Below, piece after piece: positions 1-12,480 of a stretch of DNA of 64,000 nt. The notes below the pieces were generated by a model. That model searched no databases. It was not told the origin of the DNA and saw only the letters and a list, made by a program, of their open reading frames with translations. Source of the stretch: Batillaria attramentaria (lineage: Eukaryota; Mollusca; Gastropoda; Batillariidae); NCBI GenBank assembly GCA_018292915.2, contig JACVVK020000194.1, positions 767,501-831,500 on the forward strand, in the 5' to 3' direction. Position 1 is the stretch's first letter. Each line of letters starts with the position of its first letter. The translations under genes and the position numbers were made by a program.

Positions 1-330
1 AGAGAAGAACAATCCCCTCTCCCCCCTGACCCCCCCCCCCCCCCCACACACACACACGCGCACACTCACACACACAAATGTTGACAGCAGCAGCAATAAC
101 AACAACATTTAATAAAAAAAAAAAAAAACAAGCAAAGAACAACAAAAACGACCCCCCAAAAACAAACAAACAAACAAAACAACAACAACAACAACAAACA
201 AACAAACAAAAAACAAAAAACACCAGACCGAAAAACGGACCAAACTCGAGGTACACCTCACCTCAAAGATTTGTTGAAATTCCAGCAAAGATTCAAAAAT
301 ATAAGCTGTGATTTAACTGAGTATTTCTGA
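1..330. repeat. Low-complexity C-, CA- and A/CAA-rich DNA
   Basis: The left edge holds a poly-C run, a (CA)n tract, and A-rich/CAA/CAAA simple sequence. The open frame across it encodes only Lys/Asn/Gln homopolymer-like sequence and is not a gene. Confidence 0.85.
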
Positions 331-479
331 CTGTACCGCTCATGCTTCAGCCCCAACAGTCCACCTCAAACCTGAGGAACCCTGCCTGCTGTCCCTAGCT
401 AGTCTTGCATAGAGCACGTGATTTCTCGAGATAAACTGTAGGCTGTGTAAATATTGCGAACCGTCATGACAAATGACAT

Positions 480-670
480 GGTTATGTGATTTGGGATATG
501 TGGGTGGGCGTTTGGGAGTTGAACGTCTTTTTTCCACCACGTCTGGGTGACATCAAAGACGGGACAACGAGGAGAGGAACAGCACTTTTTTTCTTTTTGT
601 TTTTGCTGCTGCCCCAACTCTTTTGATACGTGGTGGAAAAGGACTTTAAAATCCCACCCACCCCACTCTT
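480..670. repeat. SINE-B family fragments, inverted arrangement
   Basis: Positions 480-565 carry, on the minus strand, the SINE-B 3' body seen at 16281-16455 (rc of the motif ccaccac...atcaaagacggg). Positions 610-670 carry part of the same body on the plus strand (gtggtggaaaaggac). A short T-rich spacer separates them. Confidence 0.5.
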
Positions 671-744
671 TTGCCAGATTCAGTGGTGTTCCTCGCAGGT
701 TATGGGTGGAATCTACAGAGGGCTCGAAAGCTGGGGCATTTAAT

Positions 745-937
745 AAAAAAAAATTATTATGCAAGATAATGGAAATGAGGATAATGTTGAGAATGATGCT
801 ATGGAGGTCCGTGTGGTTTGGGACTGCCGGACAGGGTCGCATTCCACGATTCCAAAAATATTTGGCGCCCAGCCGGAACTCGCACCCAGACCCTAGCATT
901 GAAAGTTCAAAGCTCTCCCATTCGGCTATCACGGCTC
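745..937 (-). mobile_element. tRNA-derived SINE (family C)
   Basis: Read on the minus strand, a tRNA-like head (A-box-like tagccgaatgggagagc, B-box-like ggtgcgagttccgg region) is followed by a body containing gcgaccctgtc and cacacggacctcc. The same body recurs without its head at about 8097-8210 on the plus strand. It is not a functional tRNA because the acceptor stem and anticodon arm do not close. Confidence 0.55.
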
Positions 938-1021
938 CCCATATATGGTTTGGGTAACACGGAGAACGAGCGTATAATTTTGCCGATGTAGTGTGACGAA
1001 CGGTCAGAAAGGGTGTGTTAC

Positions 1022-2616
1022 CATTCCTGCAGAAGGCAGATGTGAGACATCGACAGAAGCTCCTTCAGGTCCGGGTGAAATGATGAACTCTTCCTGTCTG
1101 GGGTAAGGGTGATTGTCGACGTACCAAGACACCCTGTAGCGGGCGGTGGGACTGGTGTCGTTACTGCTGACTCTACACACGATACTGTTGTTGGTTGTAG
1201 GACCCTCCAGCGAGGACGTTATTGTTGGATACAAACCTTGAAAAACGACACACACAAATAATATTGAAAATTAGATATTACATGATAATAGGTATTTGCG
1301 TACAGTGGTAGGCACTGGATGCTCAAAATGTTTCGTTTTTAACCCATTTCTGTCTGTAACATAATGTCTTCTGTCATTATGGTCTATCTGTGACGTAACG
1401 TCTGTGATGTAACATAAGTGTGTGACGCAGTGTGACCGTGGCGTTGTCTTTTGAGGAGTTGGTGTTGTCAGCCACATTTTCTGTTACGACAAGAGGTCAT
1501 CATCTTGTACCTTGTATTTGAGCTGAATAAAAGGGCATGTACTCAGTAAAGCTCTCTCAGAGGATTCTCTCCACTTCCTTGGTATCACCCGTATGTGGTG
1601 GAAACGGTCGATACCAACCGGGCAACCAATCAACTGTCCAAAGTAGCTTCCGCTTGGATAAGAAATAAACTGTGTAATAAATCATTAATTATGAGAGATT
1701 ATCACTATTGAGCTGGTCACGATTTATACAGGAACTCAAGTGTGATGACTTACGTATCCATTGTGACGTGCTTTCATCCGGTAAACACATCTGTCCGCTG
1801 TCTGTAGGGTTGACGTCACCATCTTCAAAACACACGTCATCTATCACACATGTGTCAGGCTGCGGGGAAAAAATTAAAAACAAATTCAGTGATCTTGGTC
1901 CGAAGGTTTCGCTCTTTTGTTTTGTGTGTGTGTGGGAGGGGGGGGGGGGGGGGCCGCGGGGTCTTGTGTGTGTGTGTGGGGGGGGGGGGGGTGCGCAGGA
2001 GGAGGGATGAAGCGGGGGGTGGGGGTGGGGGTGGATACAGCCTGAGGAAAAAGTCTGCATACACATTCTGACTGTCAGGAAGCTAAATATAGAATTGAAA
2101 AAGAACCAACTCGTTTGGTTCAGACATAGGGAAGTCAGTACCCGTACAACACTAACCAGTCTCTCACATCCATTGTCTGAGCAGTTGTAGCAGGCTGAAT
2201 CGTTGAAGTTGGTCACATCTTCGTACAACAACTGGACATCGGCTGTGGCGCTGATGGCGGCCGAAACCCGGATGGAACAGACTGAACAGAGTCAACACAT
2301 AGTACTTTGACAGTTTGTAGGGGAGTGGGTGGGTGGGTGTTTTATGGGTTTAACGTCCTTTTCCACCACCTAGGGTGATATCAAAGACGGGGCAACGATG
2401 AAAAAGCCAGCACAATATTTGGCCCCAGCCGGGGTCGTTTGTAGGGGAACTGCTGGAAGTTGCCGGCCAAATGCGTGGATGTTATGACTACTAGCTAGTA
2501 TTCCATTCTGTGAACAGTTTCAGTCCGTTTATAAAACTGACCAACGGAAATATACCATGCTGAATATACTGACCTGAAAGAAACACGACCAAACAAAGCA
2601 CCACACTTCGTAGCAT
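1022..2616 (-). CDS. VWDE-like secreted protein, 5' part only
   Basis: Four exons join in frame: 2574-2616, 2157-2281, 1754-1859 and 1022-1236, all with GT-AG borders. The next exons lie beyond the left edge or were not recognised. Exon 1 encodes a hydrophobic start (MLRSVVLCLVVFLS), consistent with a signal peptide. Exon 2 is Cys-rich (YNCSDNGC). Exon 3 has the pattern CVIDDVCFEDGDVNP followed by a Cys and a Trp, which resembles the CxIDGxCYxxGDxNP segment of von Willebrand factor D and EGF domain-containing proteins (VWDE). Exon 4 looks like an Ig/FN-like extracellular segment (IVCRVSS, RVSWYVDN). No VWD or EGF domain is inside the window, so the family call rests on short motifs. The role is probably extracellular adhesion or matrix. 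An in-frame GTG-led extension upstream of the ATG exists, but ATG at 2616 is the natural start. Confidence 0.5.
1925..2035. repeat. G-rich homopolymer and GT microsatellite
   Basis: Long G runs alternate with GT repeats in the intron between VWDE-like exons 2 and 3. G-quadruplex formation is possible on this strand. Base counts in such runs are unreliable in assemblies. Confidence 0.8.
2316..2434 (-). mobile_element. SINE-B copy, head partly lost
   Basis: The minus strand matches the body of the 16281-16455 copy (rc of gggtttaacgtccttttccacc and tatcaaagacggggcaacgatg). Only the end of the tRNA-like head remains. Confidence 0.6.
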
Positions 2617-3162
2617 CGTGATCAAACACAACGCAAACACACAAGGACGAGCCAGCGATATTACCGTTTGCACCTCAGTGACTTGCCGACAGCAGCTTTT
2701 GACATATCAGCCTACTTTCGATGCAAAAAAAGGTATGTCTCCTGCACACGTGACCGGGGTTTATCAGGCTATATAGCACATCTCAGTGCATGTTTTGATC
2801 TGCCTGTGTGACCCCCCACTTCCTGCAAGTCAGCCAAGATCATGATCTTAGCCAGACCCCAGTGTTTAATCTGGAGATCATGCTGCGAACATCAGAAGGT
2901 CAGACTAACTTTTCTCCCGACAGTTGATTGAATTATGTATTAGTTAGTTTCAAGTTATACATACCATACAGAGCCAGATAAGCGCGGACGGATTGACAGT
3001 TTTTGTTGTTTGGGTTTTTTGTTTGTTTGTTTTTTACGCTGAACAGCTTTTCTTACCGAAGTTAGTTACAGTCTATGCCGTGTAATGACTATGACTTGAA
3101 GAAGGTATCGTTTAATTTGGGGGGGTTGTTTGTTTGTGTCGGTTATTAGTGTGTGTAATAAT

Positions 3163-3332
3163 CATAATAATAATCATGAGTATTGTATAGGCGCTTTACC
3201 CAATTTCGTGAATCGGCTTAAAGCGAACTGAACCCAACACGCACGCTCACGTGAATCACACGCATTCTCTCACACACTGGACATAAACACATTACAATCA
3301 CGTGGTGCGAAGGGTCAGCTCAGCTATTTAAA
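3163..3332 (-). mobile_element. SINE-A 3' tail, 5'-truncated copy
   Basis: The minus strand reads through atagctgagctgacccttcg, then the gattgtaatgtg and gaaattgggtaaagcgcc motifs, and ends in an ATT-rich repeat. This is the 3' body of the full-length SINE-A copies near 7.2, 9.1 and 60.3 kb, without the tRNA-like head. Confidence 0.75.
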
Positions 3333-3350
3333 TGTCGGAATTTAGAATTG

Positions 3351-3352
<2 letters not shown>

Positions 3353-3444
<92 letters not shown>

Positions 3445-3475
3445 CGCGCGCGCGTTTTTTTTTTTTTTTTTTTTC
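3353..3475. repeat. (GT)n(GC)n(T)n compound microsatellite
   Basis: An uninterrupted GT array grades into alternating CG and then a T homopolymer. Frames across it give Cys-Val or His-Thr repeats, which are not proteins. Confidence 0.95.
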
Positions 3476-4039
3476 CAGCAGGGGTGTCAGTTGATAAGTT
3501 CAGTATCAGTCCCCAGTTCAGTTGAGGGTAAGACTGTCTTTTGACTAACAGATGCATTCCATTCAATACAATTTCATTCACTGGTTCTTAGAAGGGGCTG
3601 AGTTGATTTGGCTTGTGCGGCAGTCTGACAAATCACTGATAAAACCGTCACTGAATGACCAAACAATAAATCAGTATTAAATCAAGTCAGTGGTAAATTA
3701 ATAACGTTAAAATGTGGACCAGCCGTTTTGCTTTGTCACAGTCAGTTTTGGACTTAATGCAGCAAACATTTGCATCAACTGAAGGAGAATAAAGGACTGA
3801 CTTGAAATTGCCGATGCAAGAAGTTCGACAAGTACAGAATCGCAAAGCAAACATGCAGTTTGTACGGAAGCCTTATTTTTTTTCTGCCCCTCCGAGTAAG
3901 ACTGAGAACATCAGTGCTAGGGGTCAAATTCCGATAACCTCAGTTTTGGTTCAGACAGTCTCTGGGACGGTTAGGTCATGACTGATGACTTTGACTGCGT
4001 CTGTGTCAACACATGTTCATATTCTCAACCACAACTGAG

Positions 4040-4136
4040 GCACACACACTCACACACACTCACACTGACACACACACACACCGTGGCGCGCGCGCGCGCC
4101 GCGCGCACACACACACACACCTGGGCGCGCGCGCGT
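4040..4136. repeat. CA / CG alternating purine-pyrimidine tract
   Basis: Alternating CA and CG runs with potential to form Z-DNA lie about 200 bp upstream of the NT5DC start. Confidence 0.85.
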
Positions 4137-4325
4137 TTATATTTTATCAAAACTGAGGCGAGTGGCTCAGTCTAGGTGTCGTGCATGTATCTCTAATGTG
4201 CATAGTGTCACCAGTGCGCGTAGCATTCCTGTTCCAGGGGCGTCGATCATTCCTAATGGGATGTAATTGGCGAACTTCGCAAATTTATCGAGTTATTTCC
4301 CTTAGCGTCCTTCAAAGCAAGCAAC

Positions 4326-7300
4326 ATGGCGTGTGTGTGTGTTTGCAGGAGAGTCTGCGGGTTTGTTCCGCGAAATCTCTTGCAAACGTGGAGAAAATCT
4401 GGCCGCGCTTATTATGTAACTACAAGAACAGAACTCCTGGAAATCTACAAAGCAAGAAAGAAAGCGGCAGAGGGTAAGGTTAGAATGATGCAGTGCATTG
4501 CGATTTCAAGAAGCGGTCACCGAGGATTATCATTCGCGAAGTGCGTGATCAAAGCCGATCGTGACTCTCTCAGTACTTTTTTGTTTGACAGGTGCATTTT
4601 CATGGAATGCTGTTCAGTTTTCTAAACGCAGATTTATAGTTTTTTTCCAATGAGATTCTTCACAATGTTTTAATGAGATGCGTGGCTGTCAATGGGCACC
4701 TGATTAGATCTGTAGCAGACGACAAATTTGGAGCACTTACCAAGATATGCGGGAAACACAAATAATGCAAAACCCTGTCAGTACATTTACAGAGACAGAC
4801 GAGAAATGATAAACTCATGTGTTCTACGTTCATTTTGGTATAATTTGCTTAAAGTGTACCATTGTCGCCAGCGTTTGTTTTATTATTTTTGTTTTCTTCA
4901 AAGCTTACCCCACAGCAAGAGACATGGATCCATCCGCTATTTACGCTAACAACGAACTATCTCTGGCCAACATTGAAGTGTACGGTTTTGACTATGATTA
5001 CACCCTCGCTACATACACGCCAGCTTTGCATCGGCTGCTGTTTGACCTTGGCAAAGAGGCCCTGGTTAGAAAACTGAAGGTATGAGTTAGTGGGAAAAGT
5101 GACACAGTAAACGCAGTATTGTTTGTTTTTTAATTTGTATTTATTTGATGCAGTATATTAGTACTAGCACTTTATTGTCATTTTCATGGCAATATGTCTG
5201 TTTTCTTCTTGTGTGTGTGTGTAGGGGCTTAATTACTACATGTACATGTACTTCATTACCTGTTTCCAGTGCGTGCTGGTGAACATAGACCTCAGAGAAT
5301 TGACTGGTTGTTTGACTGGGTTTGTTTCTGCAGTACCCAGCAGAGATTCTGAACTTCAAATATGATGAGGCTTTTGCTGTGCGAGGTCTGCATTATGACA
5401 CACTGAAAGGCTTGGTGATGAAGATTGATTCATTCCACAACATTCAGCTGGGCACTGTCTACAGGTCAGTCTGTCTTTCCCAAATCCATACATGAGATTT
5501 TTAAGCCAGTTGGCTGAATTCAGAACTTTTGAAGGTAGGTGGATGGGTGTGGAGGGGTATTATTTTACTCTAAGGTATTTGGTTTAGGTACATGCACATG
5601 TTTCGTGGTTTTTTGTAAATTTCAGAATCTCATGTCAGAATGAAGAATGAATTTTACTGGCATACTTATTGTTAAGAGAAAACATTTGTGTCAGGTGTAG
5701 GCAGGTACCTATTCCCCTGCCCAATGAAGTAGCTAAAGTACAGAAGCTCAACAGATTCATTGTAGGCTGGCATAACCATTTCAGCATGCGAAAGGAAGCG
5801 CATGCAAAAATAATGAAAAGAAAAATGTGTTGGCTTTAGAATTGGGAGAATAGAGAATCCCCTTGTGTGGTGTGAAATACACCAGCGCATGTTAATCAAA
5901 GTTGCAGGGCTGTAGTACCCGGGTCCGGCGGTCCGGAGAGCGCTGGACCAATAATTCCGTAAACAAAACAAAACAAAAAAAAGAGGGGGGGGGGGGGGGG
6001 GCGATGTACATATTTCGAATATACGGCCTTTTGAGACGACCTCATATATTTATTTTTTTATGAACATGTTGCGCGACCATACTTCTTGTTCCTTCCATTG
6101 TGTATGCTGCTTCTATTATTTTGGCTCATTTTTTTCCCTACAAGTGTCTTTGCAATTGATTGTCATTTGGGGCAGGAGTTGGGTATGGGAGGGCATGTGG
6201 GTTGCCGCCGGACCAATCCTGAGGAGCCTGCTACGGCCCTGAAGTTGTGTTCCTGTGTTGTAACATGATCCGTAATATTTCTCCTGTACAGAGGTTTGAC
6301 ACCTGTGCCAGATGAGGAAGTGAAGGCTCTTTATGGAGGAACACACATCTCACTTGACTACATGAACACATTTTACGGGAAGGTAAGCAGTCATTCCAAA
6401 CTTATTAGCGTACATGATCAGCTACAAATCTACGATTGTCAATGCCAAAGGTACTGACCACCTGCGCAAATTATTTACAGTCCTTGAAAAGATTTTTTCA
6501 TCTTTGGTCTGCCCTGCCCTTTTTCTTTCCCAGTGTCTCAGTGTTGCGTCCGAATCAGTCTTGGTTTAGTCTTTGCAAAGGCTGTCCGAGCTTACAGTAA
6601 TTCCATACTGTAGGGTAATATGAAACACCAGCATTGTGTTCCTTTGTTTCAGGGCCCTATGCATCAAATGATTGACTTGTTTGCCATTCCTGAGATTACG
6701 TTGTTGTCACAAATCACAGAGGTTTGTTTTATTGCCTGTTGTACTGTAATTAAGAGTCTGTGAATTCTCTTTTTTTTTTCTTCTCTTTTTCTCCTTTTTT
6801 TTTTTTTTTGGGGGGGGGGGGGGGTAGTATTTAGGGTATATGTTATTCAGCTTTGTAAGTTGGGTGGAATGGAGCTTAATATCGCATGAAAATAATTTGC
6901 ATAAAAACAAACCACGTAATACCAAGCATATCTACAAAGTAACCAGTTGATTTTATGGTTCAGGTTATGAACTTGAATGTCTCAAGGGTGGTCTTGCAAC
7001 TACTGTTTTCTTTTTTCTTTGCAGTACTTCTTCCAGAACAACATAGTGTACGACCCAGAATATGTGTTCTATGACATTAGAGTGAGTATGCTGTTTAGTA
7101 ATCTTTGATTATCTCTAAAAAAAACAACAACATGCATTTAGACAGAAACTTACCACATCAAAGTGGGGGCAGCAAAGACTGTGTATAATACAGCACTAAT
7201 TATTCAGGCAATACCATACAGGGGCGGTCGGTGGTCTAGTGGTTAAGAGACTTGTCACCAATGCAAGAGGTCAGGGGTTCGAGTCCCACTCAGGGCAAAG

Positions 7301-10300
7301 AATTTTTCCTCTCGTATGTGGTACCCATCATTCGGGCCGATCGTCAATATTTGAAAAATAAATGCAATTCTAACTTCAGAAACTTAAATAGCTGAGCTGA
7401 CCCTTCGCACCACGTGATTGTAATGTGTTTATGTCCAGTGTGTGAGAGAATGTTTGTGATTCACGTGAGCGTGCGTGTGAGGTTCAGTTTGGGGCGCTTT
7501 GAGCCAATTCATGAAATTGGGTAAAGCACCTATACAGTACTCATTATTATCATTATTATTATTACCAAGACTTCACATTTGAAGTCAGGCTAAGCAGTGT
7601 TGTTGTTGTTTGCAAGACTGGATTTGATGCAGTTATGCTGTCCGAGACATGCTGAAGTGTTTATTTGGTGTGGTTTTTTTTACTGTTGTTGTGGGTGATT
7701 TTTTCGCAGTTTTTTTTATACAAATTTCGTTGGAAGTGGACAACATGTTGTGCTTATAACTGACCGTCATCTTGGTACTTGTGATTTGATTTCAGAACAC
7801 TGTTCAGGGGATACACACGTCTGGCATTCTGCATCAGAAGATCATGGAAAACTTGGGTAAGTATCGTAACAGTCATTATCCAGGTCAGTTTAGACTGACT
7901 CACTTCCAGCATGAGGCTGCTTTGTTAGCAGGATTTTCCTGCCTAGGTCGGCTCCTACCCAGATAGAGTGTGCGCCCAGTTGGGAGGCTGTTGCCGCACA
8001 GCCGAGTCTTACCTACTTCACAGGTACAACTCTGGGCATGCTTCCCTTGTTATGACACATTCTATGATGTGAATGGCTACATGGCCGACACCACAGGTGC
8101 TACGGTTCCCACGCCTGGTTAACGCCGGTTAATGCGACCCTGTCAATTGGTCTCAAACCACATGGACCTCCGTAGCATCATCATTCTCATCATGCATAAT
8201 AAAAATTGCCTCAAAAATTGACCTTCATGGATTTCACTCATGACCTGGGAGGAATAACCACTGGAGCTGGTGAAGAGTTGGGGCAGCAAGGGGAAAAAAA
8301 AGAGAGAAAAAAAAGAGACATGCTTTGTTAGAACTGGGGTAGCAGAATTCATCTGATCTTAATGGTCACATGTTTGTGAGTGATATTGGAAAGTTTGTGG
8401 GGCTTATTCAGCGAATGACAAAGATTGTGACAGCCATTTTGGGAGTGACATGTGACATTTTGTTTGTGACAGATTTGTTCCTGGTGAAGGGAGAGGAGAC
8501 TAAGGTCCTGCTGAAGACACTGGTGGATGCCGGCAAGAACCTCTTCCTCATCACTAACAGCGGATTCCCTTTCATGTTAGTACTCTACATGTTCTCATGC
8601 TGTATGCTCTGCCTAAAGTGCAAGGTTCAAGTTTTTCCCCATCATTAGGTTATTGCTTTTCTGCTGAGCAGACGGTCATTTAAATGGAAAGAAAATCATT
8701 GAAGAAAAAAAAAAATACTATGCAGTTTGAAATTTTGCAGCAGGTTGCATGTATTTTTATCTTTATTTAATTAATTTCATGGAGGTGTGAGGGACTCTCA
8801 ACGCTCAGGTCGTGAGTTCGAATCCCAGCTGGGGCCAAATATCTGTACTGGCCTTTATCTCATTGCCCTGTCTTTGATATCACCCTTACGTGGTGGAAAA
8901 AGACGTTAAAACTCCCAAACACCCACCCACCCCATGGAGGTGTGAAGGAAGGGTTTTGCCCCTTGAATCCTTCAAACAAAGCATTCACAGTTGGACATCA
9001 AACTTCACATACCACACTGTTTTCCTACTTTCTCTTGGAGGGGTTAGTTCTAGCTGACATTAATGTCAGTGTTGCTTGACAACATTCTTTTGTTCATATC
9101 ATAATCTTGAGCGGTGGGTGGTCGGTCTAGTGGTTAAGAGACTTGTCACCAATGCCAGAGGTCAGGGGTTCGAGTCCCACTCAGGGCAAAGATTTTTTCC
9201 TTCTCGTATATGGCACCGATCATTTCGGGGCGATCGTCGAGGGTTCTCTATGGGTACTCCGGCTTCCTCCCCGTCTGCTTTGGAAATGTTCAGCCCACAA
9301 AATTTGAAAAATAAATGCAATTTTAAATTCTGAAACTTAAATAGCTGAGCTGACCCTTCACACCATGTGATTGTAATGTGTTTATGTCCAATGTGTGAGA
9401 GAATGTGTGTGATTCACGTGAGCTTGCGTGTTGGGTTCAGTTCGCGGCGCTTTGAGCCAATTCATGAAATTGGGTAAAGCGCCTATACAATATTCATTAT
9501 TATTATTATTATTATCATTTATCTTGTATGCAAGTTAGTGCAGCTACAAATGTTTGTAAGGTTGATGTTGTGGTTGTGGTCTTGTCCGTACAGTAATGCT
9601 GGCATGCGGTACATGATTGGCTCCGATTGGATGGACCTGTTTGACATCATTATCACCAATGCCCGAAAACCCAAGTTCTTTCATGCTGGATCCAGGTTTG
9701 ATATGTCGATTTTGTTGTTGTTTGTTTGTTTTGCTTTTTTTTTTTTTAATTGTTGCTTTTGGGAACTGGAACAAACAGGCAAAACATGTGACATCAGCAA
9801 GTTTGTCATCCATGACAGAAAACCAGATTGGTTCCGTATTTGTCTGGAGAGCACTTTTAACTGATTCTCATTGTTTGTTATGCTAATAGGTTTTGCTTTT
9901 GATAAACTGGATTTTTTTTTTTTTTTTCTTGTCAGGCCATTCCGGCAGTTCAGCCCCGAGGAGGACTCACAGCTGTGGGGAAGGGTGACGTCACTTCAGA
10001 AAGGAAAGGTCTACACCCAGGTGGGTTTTTTTAGTTTTGTTCACTTTGTTTTTTCCAGATTGTTTATATTCTTTCTTTGTCTTTCACTGACCATCAATGC
10101 ATACATCATCAACAACAAGGTCAGATTATTAGATGAACATTATCAGGAATTGTAATTTGCCAATTATAACTTGAATGCCATGGTCCTATTACATGTAGTA
10201 CAAAGTACCTCACACCATGTCAGTAAGATGGTAAGTATCATTTAGTTAATTTTGTCAAGCTTTGCCACAGGGCTTTGGGCTAAGTGGATGACTGTCACTC

Positions 10301-12480
10301 CAGTCATGTCATTATTTGGAGTCTTCTCCAGGTTTTGATTTATGCATGGTCTATAATGAAAACGTTGATTTCTTTGCACCTGCATCAGGGCAACTTGTAT
10401 CAGCTGAGAGAGATGACAGGCTGGTTTGGACCACGAGTTCTTTACTTCGGTGACCATGTGTACAGCGATCTGGCGGTATGTTCTCGCATTTAAAGTATTT
10501 CTGGCAGAATGTATTTTTATGTGTGTGTGCTTTAGTTAAATCATTTGCCTTATGCCTTATTGTCCTCTGTACTGAAGGCAATGTCTGCCCACCTAAAATA
10601 AATAAATAAACAAATAAATAAACAAATAAAATAAAACATCATGTGACATGTGTTTCCGCAGGATCCTTCTTTGAGGTATGGATGGAGAACAGGAGCCATT
10701 ATCCCTGAGCTTGAGGTTAGTGTTTTAAGATAACTTTCTCAGCACTGAAGACTGGGTATCCAGTCCGGCCTGCCGCAACATTTGAACTCAGACAGCGTAC
10801 ATGGTTCAGGGTCGCACAATCCACGTTACCAGTGCACTGCGAATTTTAATTGCCTGGACCACATATATAGTTGTTTTCAGACATTGCGCTGGGTAGGACC
10901 GGATATGCAGTCCTTAGTGTGAAAAGAGGAGTTGTGATTTTTTTGGATTTTTTTTTTTACGCACCCCTCCAAACGCCAGATTTCCAGGGATTGTCAAGGG
11001 AGAAAACTGCTAGTGTTAAATGAGTTAGGACAAAGAAACTGATAGCAGTAACTGAGGTATATTTTTGTTTTGTCATCACAGTCATGTTTTACAAGCACTA
11101 TTTTGTTATTGGTGGTCATGGAGTAGCATGAGTTGAGACCAACATATACAACACAAATACAAAAACTTCTATACAGTCTCATTCAGTTATTTTTAAATGC
11201 ATCCCCTCATACACTACTGAATTTGTTTCTGTACAGAGGGACGTGGAAATCCAGAACAACCCTGAATACAAGGCTGCAGTGAGATGGCTGGTGACACTAC
11301 AACACCTCATAGAGGAAATGCAGGTATGCTACAAACTGTAAAGTATTTTCCTGTACCCTCAAAACTGTGAAGTGAAGACCTCATGTCTCCAGTCGTTATA
11401 TCGATCAAGGCTGTGGAAGTTCGGTGAATCTGGATTTCGAGAATAGTGCAGAATGACATACATTATACACTTCTCCCGCGCTATTCTCTAAATCCCGATA
11501 CACCAAAATTCTGCAGTGATGTTGATGCGTCGAGACAAACTGTAAAAAATTGTGAAATATTCAAGCAATAAATTGAATAAAAATTATGAATGGATACCCG
11601 AAAGAGTTTCTTTCCCCTGTGCGTTGAGTTTCTGTTCCAGGTATTCTATGCATTTTTATTTTATTCTGGAAAATGTGAGTGCATGCATACAATACATGCA
11701 GCCAAAGATACATAGGCCAGCTTGATTCAGAGGGTATGAGGATGTTCCACCATACTGACTGGTTATTTGTCCTGACTTGTCCTGCAGCATCAGCAGTCAA
11801 CAGAGTCCAAGAAAGTGATCACAGAGTGGCTCGCTGAAAGAGACCATCTGAGGTAAATGTCCGTGTGTGCAAATAGGTCATACAGAAAAAGAGCTGAGTG
11901 ACAGTGGCAGAAAAGTTTGTCACAGTATATGTTTATGGTTTAAAATTTTCTCCTGTAACTCTGCCTTTCACAGACAGTGAAGGAAAACACATGTTACTCT
12001 GCCTTTCACAGACAATGAACGAAAACGTTTGCCGTCACTACAGATTTCTGCTATTTTTCTTTGCCAGAACATAATTATGTGCGCTTTATGCATTGATGCC
12101 ACTCTGGTGTTTCACAAATTCCCTCTGTGCATAACAACTATTATTTTGTACAATTTGTACAGTGTTGTGTTTTGTGTGTGTGTGTGTGTGTGTGTAAATG
12201 GGTGGGTTGGAGTGTGTGTGTTTTAATGCTGTCTGTGGCTGCCTTAATAATGCAGTGTTTCTGTTTCAGACACTTCACTAAGTCTCTCTTCAACCCGTGC
12301 TTTGGGAGCCTGTTTCGAACGTACCACAACCCCACATACTTCTTCCGACGATTGGCTCGGTTTGCGGACATGTACACGTCGAGCTTGACCAACATGCTTC
12401 ACTATCCCACCGACTACACTTTCTATCCACACAGGGTCATTCTGCCTCACGAGCCAAGCGTCAGGTTTGATGGGTTGTGA
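4326..12480 (+). CDS. NT5DC2/3: 5'-nucleotidase domain-containing protein, NT5DC2/NT5DC3 type
   Basis: Fifteen exons join in one frame to 508 aa: 4326-4473, 4904-5079, 5334-5464, 6292-6382, 6653-6721, 7025-7081, 7796-7856, 8473-8575, 9594-9695, 9936-10020, 10389-10475, 10662-10715, 11237-11323, 11788-11852, 12270-12480. All introns are GT-AG and the phases agree. The protein is a HAD-superfamily phosphohydrolase-like member of the IMP-GMP 5'-nucleotidase family. Motif I is GFDYDYTLA (Asp79, Asp81); later landmarks are FLITNS in exon 8, [12 protein letters not shown] in exon 11 and [12 protein letters not shown] in exon 12. Length fits the family (about 520-550 aa). Vertebrate NT5DC2/3 activity on nucleotides is not well established, so the substrate is open. 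The Arg/Cys-rich N-terminus could be a mitochondrial targeting peptide (inference). The CVCVC at residues 3-7 comes from a GT microsatellite; a start in an upstream exon remains possible. Confidence 0.93.
7221..7564 (+). mobile_element. SINE-A, full-length copy in NT5DC intron 6
   Basis: A tRNA-like head carries A-box-like tggtctagtggttaagag and B-box-like ggttcgagtccc. The shared body follows (tagctgagctgacccttcg, gaaattgggtaaagc) and ends in an ATT-rich tail. The central part is shorter than in the 9.1-kb and 60.3-kb copies. Confidence 0.85.
8097..8210 (+). mobile_element. SINE-C body fragment
   Basis: It shares gcgaccctgtc and cacatggacctccgtagcatc with the minus-strand copy at 745-937 and lacks the tRNA-like head. 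It lies in NT5DC intron 7. Confidence 0.5.
8788..8934 (+). mobile_element. SINE-B copy, head partly lost
   Basis: It starts in the B-box-like part of the head (ggtcgtgagttcgaatccc) and continues through the family body (tctttgatatcacc, gtggtggaaaaagacgtt) to a CCCAC-rich end. It lies in NT5DC intron 8. Confidence 0.65.
9111..9518 (+). mobile_element. SINE-A, full-length copy in NT5DC intron 8
   Basis: It has the same tRNA-like head, central segment, conserved 3' body and ATT-repeat tail as the copy near 60.3 kb. The open frame over its first half is SINE sequence, not a gene. Confidence 0.85.
11408..11515. repeat. Imperfect inverted-repeat element (MITE-like)
   Basis: The left arm around 11412-11450 is approximately the reverse complement of 11470-11512 (shared core ctattctc.aaatcc). 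Related arms occur at 23783-23890, so this may be a small non-autonomous family. Confidence 0.4.

Larger units (their letters stand above)
2617..4325. other. Intergenic region between two divergent genes
   Basis: It separates the minus-strand VWDE-like gene from the plus-strand NT5DC gene, so it presumably contains both promoters. I see a truncated SINE-A tail (3163-3332), a long (GT)n-(GC)n-(T)n tract, CA/GC alternating tracts near 4040-4135, and no convincing coding exon. Confidence 0.6.

Noticed and set aside
3332..3581. Cys-Val and His-Thr repeat proteins from GT/CA arrays (also at 18.6, 21.8, 27.8, 56.7, 59.7 kb)
   Set aside because: These are translations of dinucleotide microsatellites.
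4819..4921. ATG at 4819 as the NT5DC start
   Set aside because: It lies in intron 1 before the acceptor at 4902-4903. The exon 1 donor and phase join correctly to 4904.
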